Of a stretch of DNA of 64,000 nt, positions 29,119 to 38,826 are shown in pieces. A program made the translations under genes and the position numbers. Origin of the DNA: Methanobacterium sp. UBA176. GTDB taxonomy: Archaea > Methanobacteriota > Methanobacteria > Methanobacteriales > Methanobacteriaceae. Location of the stretch: contig DAVZ01000027.1 of NCBI GenBank assembly GCA_002505765.1, positions 7,709 through 71,708 of the forward strand, read 5' to 3'. The notes below the pieces were generated by a model. It was not told the origin of the DNA and made no database searches. It worked only from the letters and a program-made list of their open reading frames with translations. The stretch's first letter is position 1, and each line of letters opens with the position of its first letter.

Positions 29119-30402
29119 TTATTCATTCCCCGTATATTCTGTTATTTTTCTTGATACTTTAAGTGCAAGCGCTGCAGTAAGCAGTATTGTAGGTAAACCC
29201 TGTGAACGAGGTGCTAATGAGAGATCCGCAACCCATAATCCTTCAGGTAGCCATGAAGGCTTCATTGAATCCACATCTTCTTTAGTAAGTGGGACTGTAC
29301 CTCCTAAATGTCCTCCATGATGCATTCCTTTAATATATGGACCTGAAACACCTGCAGATTCCAGAATTTTTTTAGCTTCACCAACCGCCTCATCAAGACG
29401 AATATGATCCTCTCTCTTAACGGTTTTTTGCACTTTTCCATCAGCAAAAACTGCCCCCTCTTCAATATCTGCAAGTTTAACCATCATTCCAACTCTATCA
29501 TTTATAGAGACATTTTTCCATGGTTTATGGAATAAGTGAGAGAGAATATCAAGATAAGGTGAGAGAATATAATCGTCATGTTTTGTATACCACACCATAG
29601 GTGGTTCTTTAATCTGATCGGCCCCATTTAAGACGCCGCCTAATGTAAGGACAATGTCCGCCCATAAATTATCCCTGGCAGGTAATCCTGAAGCTTTTAA
29701 TATTTGTGCTGTGCCAATTCCACCTGCAGCTAAAACTACAATATCTGCTTTTACGGTTCTTGATTTAACAACAACTCCTTTAACCTGACCATTTTCTATT
29801 ATAACTTTTTCAACAGGTGAAGATGTTTGCAATAATGCACCTTTTTTAATTGCATAATCTAAAAATCTTCGAGAATCCCACCTTGCACCAGTGGTACATC
29901 CAACTTCGCATAATCCGCAGGAAATGCATTTAACGCTGTCTACTGCTTTTGGAGTCACTTTAGGTTTCAGGCCAAGTTTCTCTGCAGCTTCAAACATGCT
30001 TCTGGTTACTGGCCGCCATCTTTTCTTTGGAAATTCAGTTATACCTATATTTCTTTCAATTTCTTCAAATTCAGGTGTAAGATCAAGCCCTATTTCCTTT
30101 AATCCATGTTCAGCACGTACCATATTACCACAAGAGAGTACTGTAGAACCGCCTGTGGTCATGCCCCTGAACAGTGCAAGATCATTTGCTGAGCGAGTTA
30201 CAGCATAATGTGGGAAAAGGGGAGTGATTATTTTCTCACTTAAAAGACCGGTTTTCCTCAAAGGCTCAGCTAATTTTAAAAGCCGTCTTAATGGTTTAAA
30301 TTCCTTTCCTGCTTCAAGTATTATGACCTCAAATCCATTAGCCGCTAATTCACGTGCAGCCGTTGCTCCTCCAGCTCCAGTGCCTACAACTATTGCCCTC
30401 AT
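29119..30402 (-). CDS. GMC-family FAD-dependent oxidoreductase with four-Cys motif
   Basis: A 427-residue flavoprotein. The N-terminal dinucleotide loop is [16 protein letters not shown] (about 4-19). [10 protein letters not shown] is the GMC-type FAD contact, and a late [10 protein letters not shown] plus [16 protein letters not shown] form the C-terminal signature. [12 protein letters not shown] motif (about 161-171) offers four cysteines and could hold an Fe-S cluster or zinc. GMC enzymes oxidise alcohols to aldehydes or ketones. It is the last gene of the seven-gene TetR operon; its ATG overlaps the previous stop by 4 nt, with GAGGTAA upstream. Confidence 0.85.
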   Translation of the reverse strand: MRAIVVGTGAGGATAARELAANGFEVIILEAGKEFKPLRRLLKLAEPLRKTGLLSEKIITPLFPHYAVTRSANDLALFRGMTTGGSTVLSCGNMVRAEHGLKEIGLDLTPEFEEIERNIGITEFPKKRWRPVTRSMFEAAEKLGLKPKVTPKAVDSVKCISCGLCEVGCTTGARWDSRRFLDYAIKKGALLQTSSPVEKVIIENGQVKGVVVKSRTVKADIVVLAAGGIGTAQILKASGLPARDNLWADIVLTLGGVLNGADQIKEPPMVWYTKHDDYILSPYLDILSHLFHKPWKNVSINDRVGMMVKLADIEEGAVFADGKVQKTVKREDHIRLDEAVGEAKKILESAGVSGPYIKGMHHGGHLGGTVPLTKEDVDSMKPSWLPEGLWVADLSLAPRSQGLPTILLTAALALKVSRKITEYTGNE

Positions 30403-31004
30403 CTTTTTACCTCATTTATACAGGCTATACACTCAGATGCGCCGTCTGTAATTCTCTCTTTAAACTGCATATCCAAATTTTCATTTAAACCTCGAACTAC
30501 GCCTTCATCTGCAGCACTTAAAACCATGCACGCTTCTCGGGTATAATATTTAGATAAAGCACATCTATTTACAATCATAATTACATTCTCATCTTTATTT
30601 TCTATTTTAAACTCAATTCCAAGTATTCTGTACATTATTTTAGCTGCAGCTTCAAGATCTTTAAAATCAGCCCCAACTCCAAGTCTTCGGCGAGCATCCT
30701 GTCCTAATTGATATCCAACATCAAACATAGTCTTTCTTCCAAATTTAATAGCATCTTCATATCCTAATTCTTCAATTAACGCTTTAACTCGTCTATTGTG
30801 TGCATTAGCCATTATAGCTCTTCTTTCCTCCAATGTGCCCCTTAAAATTATGTCCTCTTTATTAATTTGCTTCTTTTTTTCTGGTGCGTATTCTTTTAAA
30901 ACATTATTAAGCCCTTCTATTGTATTTTTAGCCACAATATTAAGATCCTTCTTTAAAATAAAATCCGGAAGCCAGAATGATGCAATTTTTAACCTGATGC
31001 TCAT
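30399..31004 (-). CDS. Conserved protein resembling L-2-amino-thiazoline-4-carboxylate hydrolase
   Basis: A 201-residue, mostly helical soluble protein. It has [21 protein letters not shown] (two strings: [10 protein letters not shown] and GQDARRRLG, about 88-108), a later NRCALSKYY and a C-terminal GASECIAC. The layout (helical N-half, then a C-terminal domain with Cys near the end) recalls the ATC hydrolase family, but I am not certain. Both ends overlap neighbours by 4 nt, so it is made together with the ligase-reductase fusion and the GMC enzyme. Role unknown. Confidence 0.65.
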   Translation of the reverse strand: MSIRLKIASFWLPDFILKKDLNIVAKNTIEGLNNVLKEYAPEKKKQINKEDIILRGTLEERRAIMANAHNRRVKALIEELGYEDAIKFGRKTMFDVGYQLGQDARRRLGVGADFKDLEAAAKIMYRILGIEFKIENKDENVIMIVNRCALSKYYTREACMVLSAADEGVVRGLNENLDMQFKERITDGASECIACINEVKR

Positions 31005-33778
31005 GACTGCACCCCAATACTGCCTGTACGTATTATATTATCAGGTTTTGTTCCTGAATCATAAATAAATTTAATTACATTATTATAACGTTCTATAATT
31101 GCTTTTCGTTTAAGTTTAAGATTTGCAGTTAAATCTGTGCCTATAGAAAGATCGTTTTTCAAAATTGTCCATGATTTAATCTCTTCCGGGCGAGAAAGTC
31201 GTTTATTTATTTCTTTAATATATCCATTAAGATTATCAAGCTTATCCGGTTCATCCGACCATATAAGTGCACTGCAGTAGGGTTTCCCATCACCAATTAC
31301 CATTGCTTCATCAATTCCCGGTATATTTTTAAGCATTCCTTCAATTTTTAAGGGACTTATTGTCTTTCCATAGGAATTTACTATAACTTCCTTTTTACGG
31401 CCGGTGATCACAAGACTACCTTCTGGCGTCATATGGCCCAAATCACCAGTGCAAAGCCAACCCTCTTTAAAAAGAGACTTTTTATCATTTTTAAAATAGC
31501 CTGATGTCACCTGCGGCCCTTTTATCAGTATTTCACCATCTTCATCTATACTAATGTCAGTGGAAGGAAGAGGTTCACCAACTGTGCCTATTCTGTTTCT
31601 TCCAATCCTGTTAATAGTTACAAGCGGTGCTTCAGTTAATCCATAGGCATTATAGACTTCAATACCCATTTCATGGTAGGATTGAAGCAAATCATCGCTT
31701 ACTGGAGCAGAACCAACAATCAACTGAGCGCATCTATCCAGACCTGTCTTTTTAAGAATTTCTCTTTTGATTAATTTTCCTAAAATTTTCTTTAACACTC
31801 CTCTGGAATTAAGGTAAATTCTCCCTATTCTTGATTCCAAAACATTATACCATACCTTTTCATAGAAACGGGGTACTGAAAAGAATATTTTAGGCCTTAC
31901 ATTCCTGAGGGCTTTAGCAAGATCATGGAAATTTTCCAGGAAATAAAGATTTAAAGCTGCAGGTGCATAATATGGCGAATAAATTCCCATAATTCCCTCC
32001 ACTACATGATTCATTGGAAGGAATGAAAGATAAGATACTTCACTAATTCTATCTTTCCATGGAGGCATTGAAGCTATGAATTCTGCCATCCACCGGAGAT
32101 TTCCATGGTTAAACATAACCCCTTTTGATTTTCCAGTTGTTCCAGAAGTATAACGTATAGTGGCTAAGTCATTGAAATTTATAGGAACATTTATGATTTC
32201 GTCTATATTTTCACCGATTTTAAGAAATTCTTTCCATGACATAATATGCAAATTATTACCAATGCTTTCTTCGCAGAAAGAAACAATGGGAATTGAAATA
32301 TTAATTTTATTTAAATCCTTTAAAAGTTGAACTGTGCCCGCAAACAGTATTTTTGCACCGCTGTTATCTAAAATTTCTTTAATTTCCTCTATAGGACTTG
32401 TATAGTAAATAGGAACACTTACAGCGCCTGAAAGACCAATTGCAATGTCCAGGGTAAGATATCTTGTGCTGTTTAAACCTACTATGGCTATTCTATCTCC
32501 TTTATTAACTCCCATATTCTGAAGAGATTTTAAAGCTAAAATTATGTTTTGGTAAATGTCAGCTGAACTGGAGTTTTTAATTTCACCTTTAATAATATCA
32601 TAATAATTAACTGGCATGCTTCCACTTTTAAGTCTAAATAAAACCTGTTCATAAACCGTGCGATCAGATCTGTGGAAAAATCCGTAATAAACTGCAAATT
32701 CAAGGATTTTGGGCAGTAATTCCTGCCATTTATAACTGTATGGTCCAACTAATTCATCAGTATTATCTCTCCTGTAATCCCTATTTTCATGGAAGTAAGG
32801 CGAAAGGGTGTTCATGGTTTCAAGTAATCTTGATGTCCCCTTTCCAAATAAATGGCCCATAGAAGCAAATTTTTGGATAATTGAACCATTTAAAGGTATA
32901 TATATCGGATTATTGAGCTTGATATCCAGATTTTCCTGACACCATGCTTTAGTAAATTGAACAAGTTCTTTTACTGTAGGTAATGAATCTTTTGGGGCAG
33001 TTAAATGAAATGTTTTATTTGCTGCCCGCTTGTCAAATGTTAATTTAACTACAGCATCTGCAACGTAATCTACAGGCACTAAATTAATTTTCATTGATGA
33101 TGAGACAGGAATTAGTGGTAATTTTCCATTTAAATAAAGCCTAAGGGGCACATAAACCGTGTTAAAAGTTTTAATGTAACCTGTGGATGATTCACCTGCA
33201 ATCATGCTCGGCCGGAAAATTGATACATCAAATTCAGATTTTCTTACTCGGGATTCGCTTTCATACTTTGTTTTTTCATAATCACTTAAAAATCCATATT
33301 TAGAAGTTAGAGAATCTTCAGAAACAGCACCCATTTTCCCACCAGCCACATAAGCAGTTGATATGTGAGAAAATCGCTCCAGTCCATGGTCTTTATGAGC
33401 TAAATGTGCCAGTTTCAGGATATTTTGAGTTCCCTTCACATTTGTCTTTTGAAGTTCTTCAAGGGTGGCTTTAAGTCTCCAGTCTGCAGCAGCATGGATT
33501 ACATGAGTAACAGTTTTAACTAACTTATTATAATCACTATTTTCTAATCCCAGTTCATTTTTTGAAATATCTCCATTTACTACATGAATTCTGTTACTTA
33601 TTTCGTCTAAAAGTTCTGGAATCTCCCACCAAGCTCTACATAGCCTATTAACAGCATCTTTCTTATTTTTACCCCTTACTAATGCAATGATATCAATATC
33701 ATGATGTTTAAGAATTTTTAGAGTAATCTGTGTGCCTAAAAATCCATTAGCACCAGTTAAAAGAATATATTTATTCAT
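31001..33778 (-). CDS. Fusion of thioester-reductase-like SDR domain and acyl-adenylating (long-chain acyl-CoA synthetase-like) domain
   Basis: A 925-residue two-domain enzyme. Residues 1 to about 370 form an NAD(P)-binding domain of the CAR/Lys2 thioester reductase type: TGANGFLGT (about 8-16), HISTAYVAGG, catalytic YEKTK (about 167-171) and FRPSMIAGESSTG. Residues about 380-910 form an AMP-binding ligase: YTSGTTGKSKGVMF (P-loop), AYGLTEAP, TGDLGH and GRKKEVIVNSYGK. No phosphopantetheine carrier domain is seen. The order reductase-ligase is the reverse of carboxylic acid reductases (A-T-R). Predicted activity: activate a carboxylate and handle the thioester or aldehyde level; inference only. 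Overlaps both neighbours by 4 nt. Confidence 0.87.
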   Translation of the reverse strand: MNKYILLTGANGFLGTQITLKILKHHDIDIIALVRGKNKKDAVNRLCRAWWEIPELLDEISNRIHVVNGDISKNELGLENSDYNKLVKTVTHVIHAAADWRLKATLEELQKTNVKGTQNILKLAHLAHKDHGLERFSHISTAYVAGGKMGAVSEDSLTSKYGFLSDYEKTKYESESRVRKSEFDVSIFRPSMIAGESSTGYIKTFNTVYVPLRLYLNGKLPLIPVSSSMKINLVPVDYVADAVVKLTFDKRAANKTFHLTAPKDSLPTVKELVQFTKAWCQENLDIKLNNPIYIPLNGSIIQKFASMGHLFGKGTSRLLETMNTLSPYFHENRDYRRDNTDELVGPYSYKWQELLPKILEFAVYYGFFHRSDRTVYEQVLFRLKSGSMPVNYYDIIKGEIKNSSSADIYQNIILALKSLQNMGVNKGDRIAIVGLNSTRYLTLDIAIGLSGAVSVPIYYTSPIEEIKEILDNSGAKILFAGTVQLLKDLNKINISIPIVSFCEESIGNNLHIMSWKEFLKIGENIDEIINVPINFNDLATIRYTSGTTGKSKGVMFNHGNLRWMAEFIASMPPWKDRISEVSYLSFLPMNHVVEGIMGIYSPYYAPAALNLYFLENFHDLAKALRNVRPKIFFSVPRFYEKVWYNVLESRIGRIYLNSRGVLKKILGKLIKREILKKTGLDRCAQLIVGSAPVSDDLLQSYHEMGIEVYNAYGLTEAPLVTINRIGRNRIGTVGEPLPSTDISIDEDGEILIKGPQVTSGYFKNDKKSLFKEGWLCTGDLGHMTPEGSLVITGRKKEVIVNSYGKTISPLKIEGMLKNIPGIDEAMVIGDGKPYCSALIWSDEPDKLDNLNGYIKEINKRLSRPEEIKSWTILKNDLSIGTDLTANLKLKRKAIIERYNNVIKFIYDSGTKPDNIIRTGSIGVQS

Positions 33779-35007
33779 TTTCTCACATTCCAGCCACTTT
33801 TTTGTAGAAAATTTCTCAATATTTCAGGATTTTGACTGACACGGTTAAGATGCTCGATAAATCCATTTTTTAATTTTTCCTTCTGTATTTCAGGATTTAC
33901 TATCAGTTCATCAACCTTTTCTTCCAATTTATTCCAGACTTCAGACGACTTAAAATCTACTAAATAATCTTCCAATCCTAATTCCCCATAAAAGCCCCTA
34001 AGACGAGTATCGTGCCCTACAGCTATTTGGGGAATTTGGGCTTCAAGAGATAAAACTCCTGCATGATAACGGGAAGTTACAAGCAAATCAAGATTTCTAA
34101 GGATATTTGTTATCTGTGATGCATTAAATTCCCTGGATGAGAATATTTTCACCATTTCAGGACTTTTTATTTTACCTTTTATACTTCTAGCAAGTGGTTC
34201 GTCCACCTCTTCCATGCAAATTAGGGCTATCATTTTACCATATTTTTCAATGATTCTATCAGCTTTCTGAGCCCATTTAAGACTCAGTTCTTTGCTACCT
34301 TTAATTCTATCCTTTGAGCGGGAAAAATAATAGGGCCATTTATACAGATTTTCTTTTTTTCCCCATGGACGCATTACCACCGGCCATAGATAGAAATCAA
34401 TTGGTGCTAACCCCACAACTCCTGAATTAGAGTCTGGCCAGCTTTTTTTTAAGATATTTTTGTCTTTTTTTTCTGTTTTAAAGGTAAATGCACAGTCTGC
34501 TGTGACATCTATTGGAGCAGTAACTCCTATTTTTTTGAGCTCTTCGGCAGCAGATTCTGTCCTGGTCAAAATTAAATCGGTTTTACTTGCTTCTCTCTTG
34601 ACTAACCACCTGTTAAAAGAGGATAAATGACCAACATCAACTGCATAAGCAATGCTTGGCTTTTTAAATGTATATGCACACCGGGTGGCCCACAAAAAAG
34701 CCCAGAGGAGGGCTGAAGTCCATGTATCCATGTAACAGCTTCCTTCAACTAATAAAAGAACATCATGTTCTTTAACCAGTCCTCTTATATCTAAAAAGAA
34801 TACTGATGCAATTGGTGCGATTTTCAAAAATTCATCTTCTTTAAGATAACGCCTTAAATTAGCTTCATTTAATGTAGGAACAGTAATAAGAGCTTCAGGA
34901 CCCAAAATAGACCTTACATCTTCTATTATAGATAATAATCTTGCTTCAGAACCTGTATTATTGGCGCCGTTATAACCGGCTAAAAGAACTTTTGGAGAAT
35001 CTTTCAT
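33775..35007 (-). CDS. Polysaccharide pyruvyl transferase-family protein
   Basis: A 410-residue protein of the PS_pyruv_trans (CsaB-like) family: GYNGANNTGSEARL near the N-terminus (about 12-25), EGSCYMDTW, and near the C-terminus SRYHAGVLSLEAQIPQIAVG (about 316-335), the conserved glycosyltransferase-like segment. Family members add pyruvate ketals to sugars or act as related transferases. In Methanobacteriales such proteins occur in cell-envelope contexts. Here it is embedded in a redox/acyl-activation operon, so it may modify a lipid-linked product. Its stop overlaps the fusion-enzyme ATG (ATGA). Confidence 0.82.
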   Translation of the reverse strand: MKDSPKVLLAGYNGANNTGSEARLLSIIEDVRSILGPEALITVPTLNEANLRRYLKEDEFLKIAPIASVFFLDIRGLVKEHDVLLLVEGSCYMDTWTSALLWAFLWATRCAYTFKKPSIAYAVDVGHLSSFNRWLVKREASKTDLILTRTESAAEELKKIGVTAPIDVTADCAFTFKTEKKDKNILKKSWPDSNSGVVGLAPIDFYLWPVVMRPWGKKENLYKWPYYFSRSKDRIKGSKELSLKWAQKADRIIEKYGKMIALICMEEVDEPLARSIKGKIKSPEMVKIFSSREFNASQITNILRNLDLLVTSRYHAGVLSLEAQIPQIAVGHDTRLRGFYGELGLEDYLVDFKSSEVWNKLEEKVDELIVNPEIQKEKLKNGFIEHLNRVSQNPEILRNFLQKSGWNVRK

Positions 35008-35112
35008 ACCATTTCAACCATATTTTTATTTTAAAAGAGGTCTAAATATTATAAATACTTTGATATTGCAAAAATATAAATAATTATAAGTCTTATTTTT
35101 GCCTTTTAATCC

Positions 35113-36618
35113 TCACTCACCTTTAATTATCAATTCAGCGGCATTTTTACCCGAATAAATTACACTTGGCACACCAGAAGGCCCTACCCAGTGACCAGCA
35201 TGATAAAGTCCTTTAATAAATGGAATTTTCTGTTTCCATTGTTTTAAATCCGTATAACTCCAACCAACTGCAGCACCGTGGTAATTATGAGTATAACGAT
35301 GCATAGTTAATGGTGTGGCTATATCCAGATATAGGATATGCTGACTGAGGTCAGGTATATAATTTTCAAGTTTTTTTACTAAATTTGATGCAAATTTCTT
35401 TTTGAATTCCTGATATTCCTCTCCCCTCTGTAATTCTTGCCCTGCTTTCCAGTAATTTTTAAAATCAAATGTTGCTGGAAAAACAATTTGAATTCCATAA
35501 ATATCAGGATCTGCTCCATCACTACGATATTTTGGGAAATTCAAATGAAATGAAGATTTTTCAGGGTCATTCGGTGTCATAGCTTCGTCTATGTCTAATG
35601 AAGAGTTAATAAACACATCTGAACCATCAAAACCATATTCAGAGGGATCTATGTCAGTAACAATAGAAGCAATGAAATATGTATCAGAAACAACTGTTGT
35701 ATCTAACTTTTTCTTAAATTTTAAAGGCATTAACTCAGGATCCATAAGTTTATAAAATGTTGTTTTAGCATCCATTGCAGATACAACATTTTCGCATTCA
35801 AATTCACTGCCATCTTTCAGTACAACACCAGTTACTTTTTTCTCTTCTATTTTAATTCTCTTTACAGGGCTTGAATAGAATATTTCTCCACCATTTTTGA
35901 GCACAGCTTCTTCAAATGCATCTGCAATCCTTTGCGATCCACCAACAGGGGCGTGAGCTCTTCCTTTTAGTGCAAATCCAATGAAAGCAAGCATTCCAAT
36001 GGCACTGATATCTTTAATAGGGGCAATGCTAAAAAGCGCCACGCGAAGACCTTTTAGTTCATCTCCTGGAAACAATAATTCAAGGAATTTTTCAGCAGGC
36101 ATCTTACTATATTTCAGGATTTTTCTCAGTTTAAAGGGGATTTGTATTCCCATTAAAATCTTGGAGAAAATAAACATTAATTCAGGACTTTGAGATGGTG
36201 CCTGACTCAATTCCCTCTCAATTTCAAGGGATTCTTCGACCAATTTATTCAATGATTCTTTTTTTACTTCTGGATATGTTTTCAAAATTGAATTTTCAAA
36301 TTTCTCCTGGTTCTTGGTTAATATAATGTCTGATCCTTCATTTGGGCCCATATAATGACCCACTGGTTCATGAAAAGCAAATTCAAGTGGTTGAACATTA
36401 AATTCCTTGAGCATTTCATTTATTCTTTGTGGAAAAGCTGTCCAATGAGCACTTATATCAAAAATTACCCCTTTTCTGGTAAAAGAAGTATAGTAACCTC
36501 CTGGTTTAATATGTTGCTCAAATACAGCTACTTTTTTCCCAGCTTTGGCAAGATAAGCTGCAGAACTTAAACCTGCTATCCCACCACCAATTACTATTAT
36601 ATCATATTTTTCGTTCAT
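35113..36618 (-). CDS. CrtI/retinol saturase-like FAD-dependent oxidoreductase
   Basis: A 501-residue flavoenzyme of the phytoene desaturase superfamily. The FAD loop IVIGGGIAGLSSAAYLAKAG (about 9-28) is followed by EQHIKPGGYYTSF, APVGGSQRIADAFEEA (about 221-236) and the C-terminal GLYHAGHWVGPSGVPSVIYSG (two strings: AGHWVGPSG and VPSVIYSG, about 472-490). The superfamily desaturates, saturates, isomerises or hydrates isoprenoid chains. A homologue is known to act in hydroxyarchaeol formation in Methanosarcina (recalled, not checked). It is 105 nt upstream of the pyruvyl transferase-like gene, in the TetR operon. Confidence 0.87.
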   Translation of the reverse strand: MNEKYDIIVIGGGIAGLSSAAYLAKAGKKVAVFEQHIKPGGYYTSFTRKGVIFDISAHWTAFPQRINEMLKEFNVQPLEFAFHEPVGHYMGPNEGSDIILTKNQEKFENSILKTYPEVKKESLNKLVEESLEIERELSQAPSQSPELMFIFSKILMGIQIPFKLRKILKYSKMPAEKFLELLFPGDELKGLRVALFSIAPIKDISAIGMLAFIGFALKGRAHAPVGGSQRIADAFEEAVLKNGGEIFYSSPVKRIKIEEKKVTGVVLKDGSEFECENVVSAMDAKTTFYKLMDPELMPLKFKKKLDTTVVSDTYFIASIVTDIDPSEYGFDGSDVFINSSLDIDEAMTPNDPEKSSFHLNFPKYRSDGADPDIYGIQIVFPATFDFKNYWKAGQELQRGEEYQEFKKKFASNLVKKLENYIPDLSQHILYLDIATPLTMHRYTHNYHGAAVGWSYTDLKQWKQKIPFIKGLYHAGHWVGPSGVPSVIYSGKNAAELIIKGE

Positions 36619-36629
36619 ATTAATACTTT

Positions 36630-37541
36630 TTATTTTGAATTTAATAAATTTTCTAATCTACCTTTAATTTGCATGTATTGCATTCTATTAAAGCTGCAAT
36701 CTCGCATACAAATGGTACAACCATGACATAAATCCTTAATTATCCTTGTTTTTGTGCCATTTCCAATAGATTCTTCAATAATTGCATTTCCAGGGCAGTT
36801 TTTAATGCACCTGCCACATTTAGCACAAAAATCAGGGACCCATGAATGTTCATTACAATCATTAAATGGCAAATTTTGAATACTTGTAAATATTGCAGAT
36901 ATTCGCTGTCTTGGTCCAAATTCAGGTGATATAAGCATTCCATGTCTTCCTCTGTATCCTAAACCTGCCTTCTGGGCGAGATGAGGGTACATTACAAATC
37001 CACCTGCAGGATGACTGGCATGAGCAGCAAACCCATTAGATCTTAAAAATTCAGCGAGTTCATTTGTCTTTTTACCAAGTTCATCATAGGTTGCAATACC
37101 AATTTCCTGAGTTTCTGGACTCGGAGCTGCATCAATGGCTATTTTATCCATTTCCATAATAAGAACAATTGCATTCTCATATAAAATTGCTTTATCCTTA
37201 AAAATTAACTCCAAAGGGACATTTACGTATCCTATCCCATGAATTCCTATTGAATATGCATAAATTTCAAGTTTTCCGATGAAATCATTTTCAGCCTGAA
37301 TTTTTGGATTTTCTGGATTATTTTTCAGTGATTTAACTGTGAATTCCATATTTTTGGCTATTGAAAGCTGTTTTGGAATAGTTTTTAGTGTAATTTTCAA
37401 TTTATCAGGCATGAGCTTTTCTGGAGATGATTGTGAAGCCATCACACATCCTTCTTTTTCATTTATGCTGTTTTCAAGCTGATTAATTTTATTTAACCTG
37501 TAATCAGCGTATTTATTCTTTATTTTTTCTATAACGTTCAT
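36630..37541 (-). CDS. QueG/reductive-dehalogenase-like 4Fe-4S protein
   Basis: A 303-residue protein. The central part has AGLGYRGRHGMLISPEFGPRQR (two strings: AGLGYRGRHG and LISPEFGPRQR, about 196-217), the pattern shared by epoxyqueuosine reductase and reductive dehalogenases. The C-terminus has two cluster motifs, CAKCGRCIKNCPGN (about 240-253) and CHGCTICMRDC (about 275-285). Whether it binds cobalamin cannot be told. It could feed electrons to the flavoenzymes of the operon. AGGTGAG precedes the ATG; it lies 33 nt after tetR and 11 nt before the CrtI-like gene. Confidence 0.8.
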   Translation of the reverse strand: MNVIEKIKNKYADYRLNKINQLENSINEKEGCVMASQSSPEKLMPDKLKITLKTIPKQLSIAKNMEFTVKSLKNNPENPKIQAENDFIGKLEIYAYSIGIHGIGYVNVPLELIFKDKAILYENAIVLIMEMDKIAIDAAPSPETQEIGIATYDELGKKTNELAEFLRSNGFAAHASHPAGGFVMYPHLAQKAGLGYRGRHGMLISPEFGPRQRISAIFTSIQNLPFNDCNEHSWVPDFCAKCGRCIKNCPGNAIIEESIGNGTKTRIIKDLCHGCTICMRDCSFNRMQYMQIKGRLENLLNSK

Positions 37542-37574
37542 ATGCTCACCTTTAAATTTTCTGTTTAAATCTCC

Positions 37575-38198
37575 TCAATCAATTTTTACAGCATCTAAAA
37601 TAAATTCTGCATGGTTAGACAATCGTTTCCAAGCTACATTCATAAAATTTTCATCTTCCTCGTATTTCAGGATGAAATACTCAAATATAAGATAAACTGC
37701 AAAGTAAAAATACTCATATGCAAGTATTTTAGGATCTACTGGCTTTATCATTTTTTTTTCTATCATTTTTTTAAAAATTTCTTCCCATGCTTTTAATGGT
37801 TCTTCTAAAAGTACAGTTTGGTAGAAATCTCTGATTTTATCGTTGTGATAGAGCTCTATAGATATGATTCTCCAAATTTTTTCATTTTTTGGAGCACTCA
37901 TCCTTTTAATAAATGCCCTTGCACCAACTTCAAAAAATAATTCTGGTGTTTCCAGTAATTTCTCCATTTCTTCCTCCGGAAGACTACCACTTGCTAATTC
38001 AGACATAAAAAAGTCAATTATAGCATCCAGAATAGCTTCTTTATTTTTATAATGATTATATATTGAACTTTCTCTTATTCCCACTTCTCTTGCAATTTCA
38101 CGGACTGATACCGCATCAAAACCTTTTTTTGAGAAGAGATCGAGAGATACGTCGAATATTTTCTCTTTTGTTGGTTTTTTTGTTGTTTGATTTTTCAT
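37575..38198 (-). CDS. TetR/AcrR-family transcriptional repressor
   Basis: A 207-residue regulator. The N-terminal HTH is [26 protein letters not shown] (strings [11 protein letters not shown] and [14 protein letters not shown], about 31-56), the TetR signature. The helical ligand-binding domain fills the rest. First gene of the seven-gene minus-strand operon, so it probably represses its own transcript. Three copies of a 20-bp dyad upstream are the likely operators. TetR regulators are uncommon in archaea relative to bacteria, consistent with an acquired cassette (inference). Confidence 0.92.
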   Translation of the reverse strand: MKNQTTKKPTKEKIFDVSLDLFSKKGFDAVSVREIAREVGIRESSIYNHYKNKEAILDAIIDFFMSELASGSLPEEEMEKLLETPELFFEVGARAFIKRMSAPKNEKIWRIISIELYHNDKIRDFYQTVLLEEPLKAWEEIFKKMIEKKMIKPVDPKILAYEYFYFAVYLIFEYFILKYEEDENFMNVAWKRLSNHAEFILDAVKID

Positions 38199-38214
38199 GA
38201 TTTACCCCATAACA

Positions 38215-38356
38215 ACTAACAAACGTTTATCACACGCCTGACTTAACTCAAAAATTTCATACGAATTTAAAATGTTAAATACTAACGAACACTTATTAGC
38301 TTGGTGCACCATACTATTGTTGGACCACTATATAAAGTTAACGAACGTACGTTAGT
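38215..38356 (-). promoter_or_regulatory. Promoter region of the TetR operon with three copies of a 20-bp dyad
   Basis: Three sites fit the dyad ACTAACGAAC-GTTCGTTAGT: 38215-38234 (left half strong, right half weak), 38281-38300 (left half exact) and 38337-38356 (both halves, one to two mismatches each). On the minus strand a TATA box CTTTATATAG lies at 38328-38337, abutting the third site. The second site falls near the predicted transcription start and the first lies just before tetR. A separate 10-bp palindrome TGGTGCACCA is at 38302-38311. This is what a self-repressing TetR promoter would look like. Confidence 0.6.
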
Positions 38357-38546
38357 AAAATAATAACAACAATTTTAATGATTTAGAATTAAATTTAAAA
38401 TCCTTTTTTTCTTTTTGTAGGGGGTCTGGGGGATACTTTTTCTTTAAAAAAATTACTTTTCAAATGCTCTAATGCACAACCAACTTTTTAATCCATGTAC
38501 ATATAGTGGGTGAACCACTCAAAAAAGATAAGGAGGTCCATTAATT

Positions 38547-38826
38547 ATGAAGCTAAGTGTAATAAAACACTCAAAAACAGGGATAATCTTCTATAATCCT
38601 GGAGTATTCCGAGAGATGATAATCTGATTATTTTCCCTCCAAGGAATTTGATAAATTCTATAATGAAACAGTACAAAGCCTAAATATTTAAAAAACATGG
38701 AAAGAGATTCTTTAAACTCTGGAACAACCACAAACACCCCTTAGATTTAAACATATAGAAGACTGGATCAATTTCATACAGGAAGATATGTCCTTCTTAT
38801 TAAATTTGATACACAAACAACTCTAA
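38547..38826 (+). pseudogene. Decayed reading frame of unknown function behind a strong ribosome binding site
   Basis: AAGGAGGT lies 7 nt before an ATG at 38547. The frame gives MKLSVIKHSKTGIIFYNPG and soon stops. Shifting frame gives DYFPSKEFDKFYNETVQSLNI, stop, KTWKEIL, stop, then RFKHIEDWINFIQEDMSFLL to a TAA ending at 38826. The pieces together read like one soluble protein of about 90 residues with one frameshift and two stops. I do not recognise the family. Confidence 0.45.
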
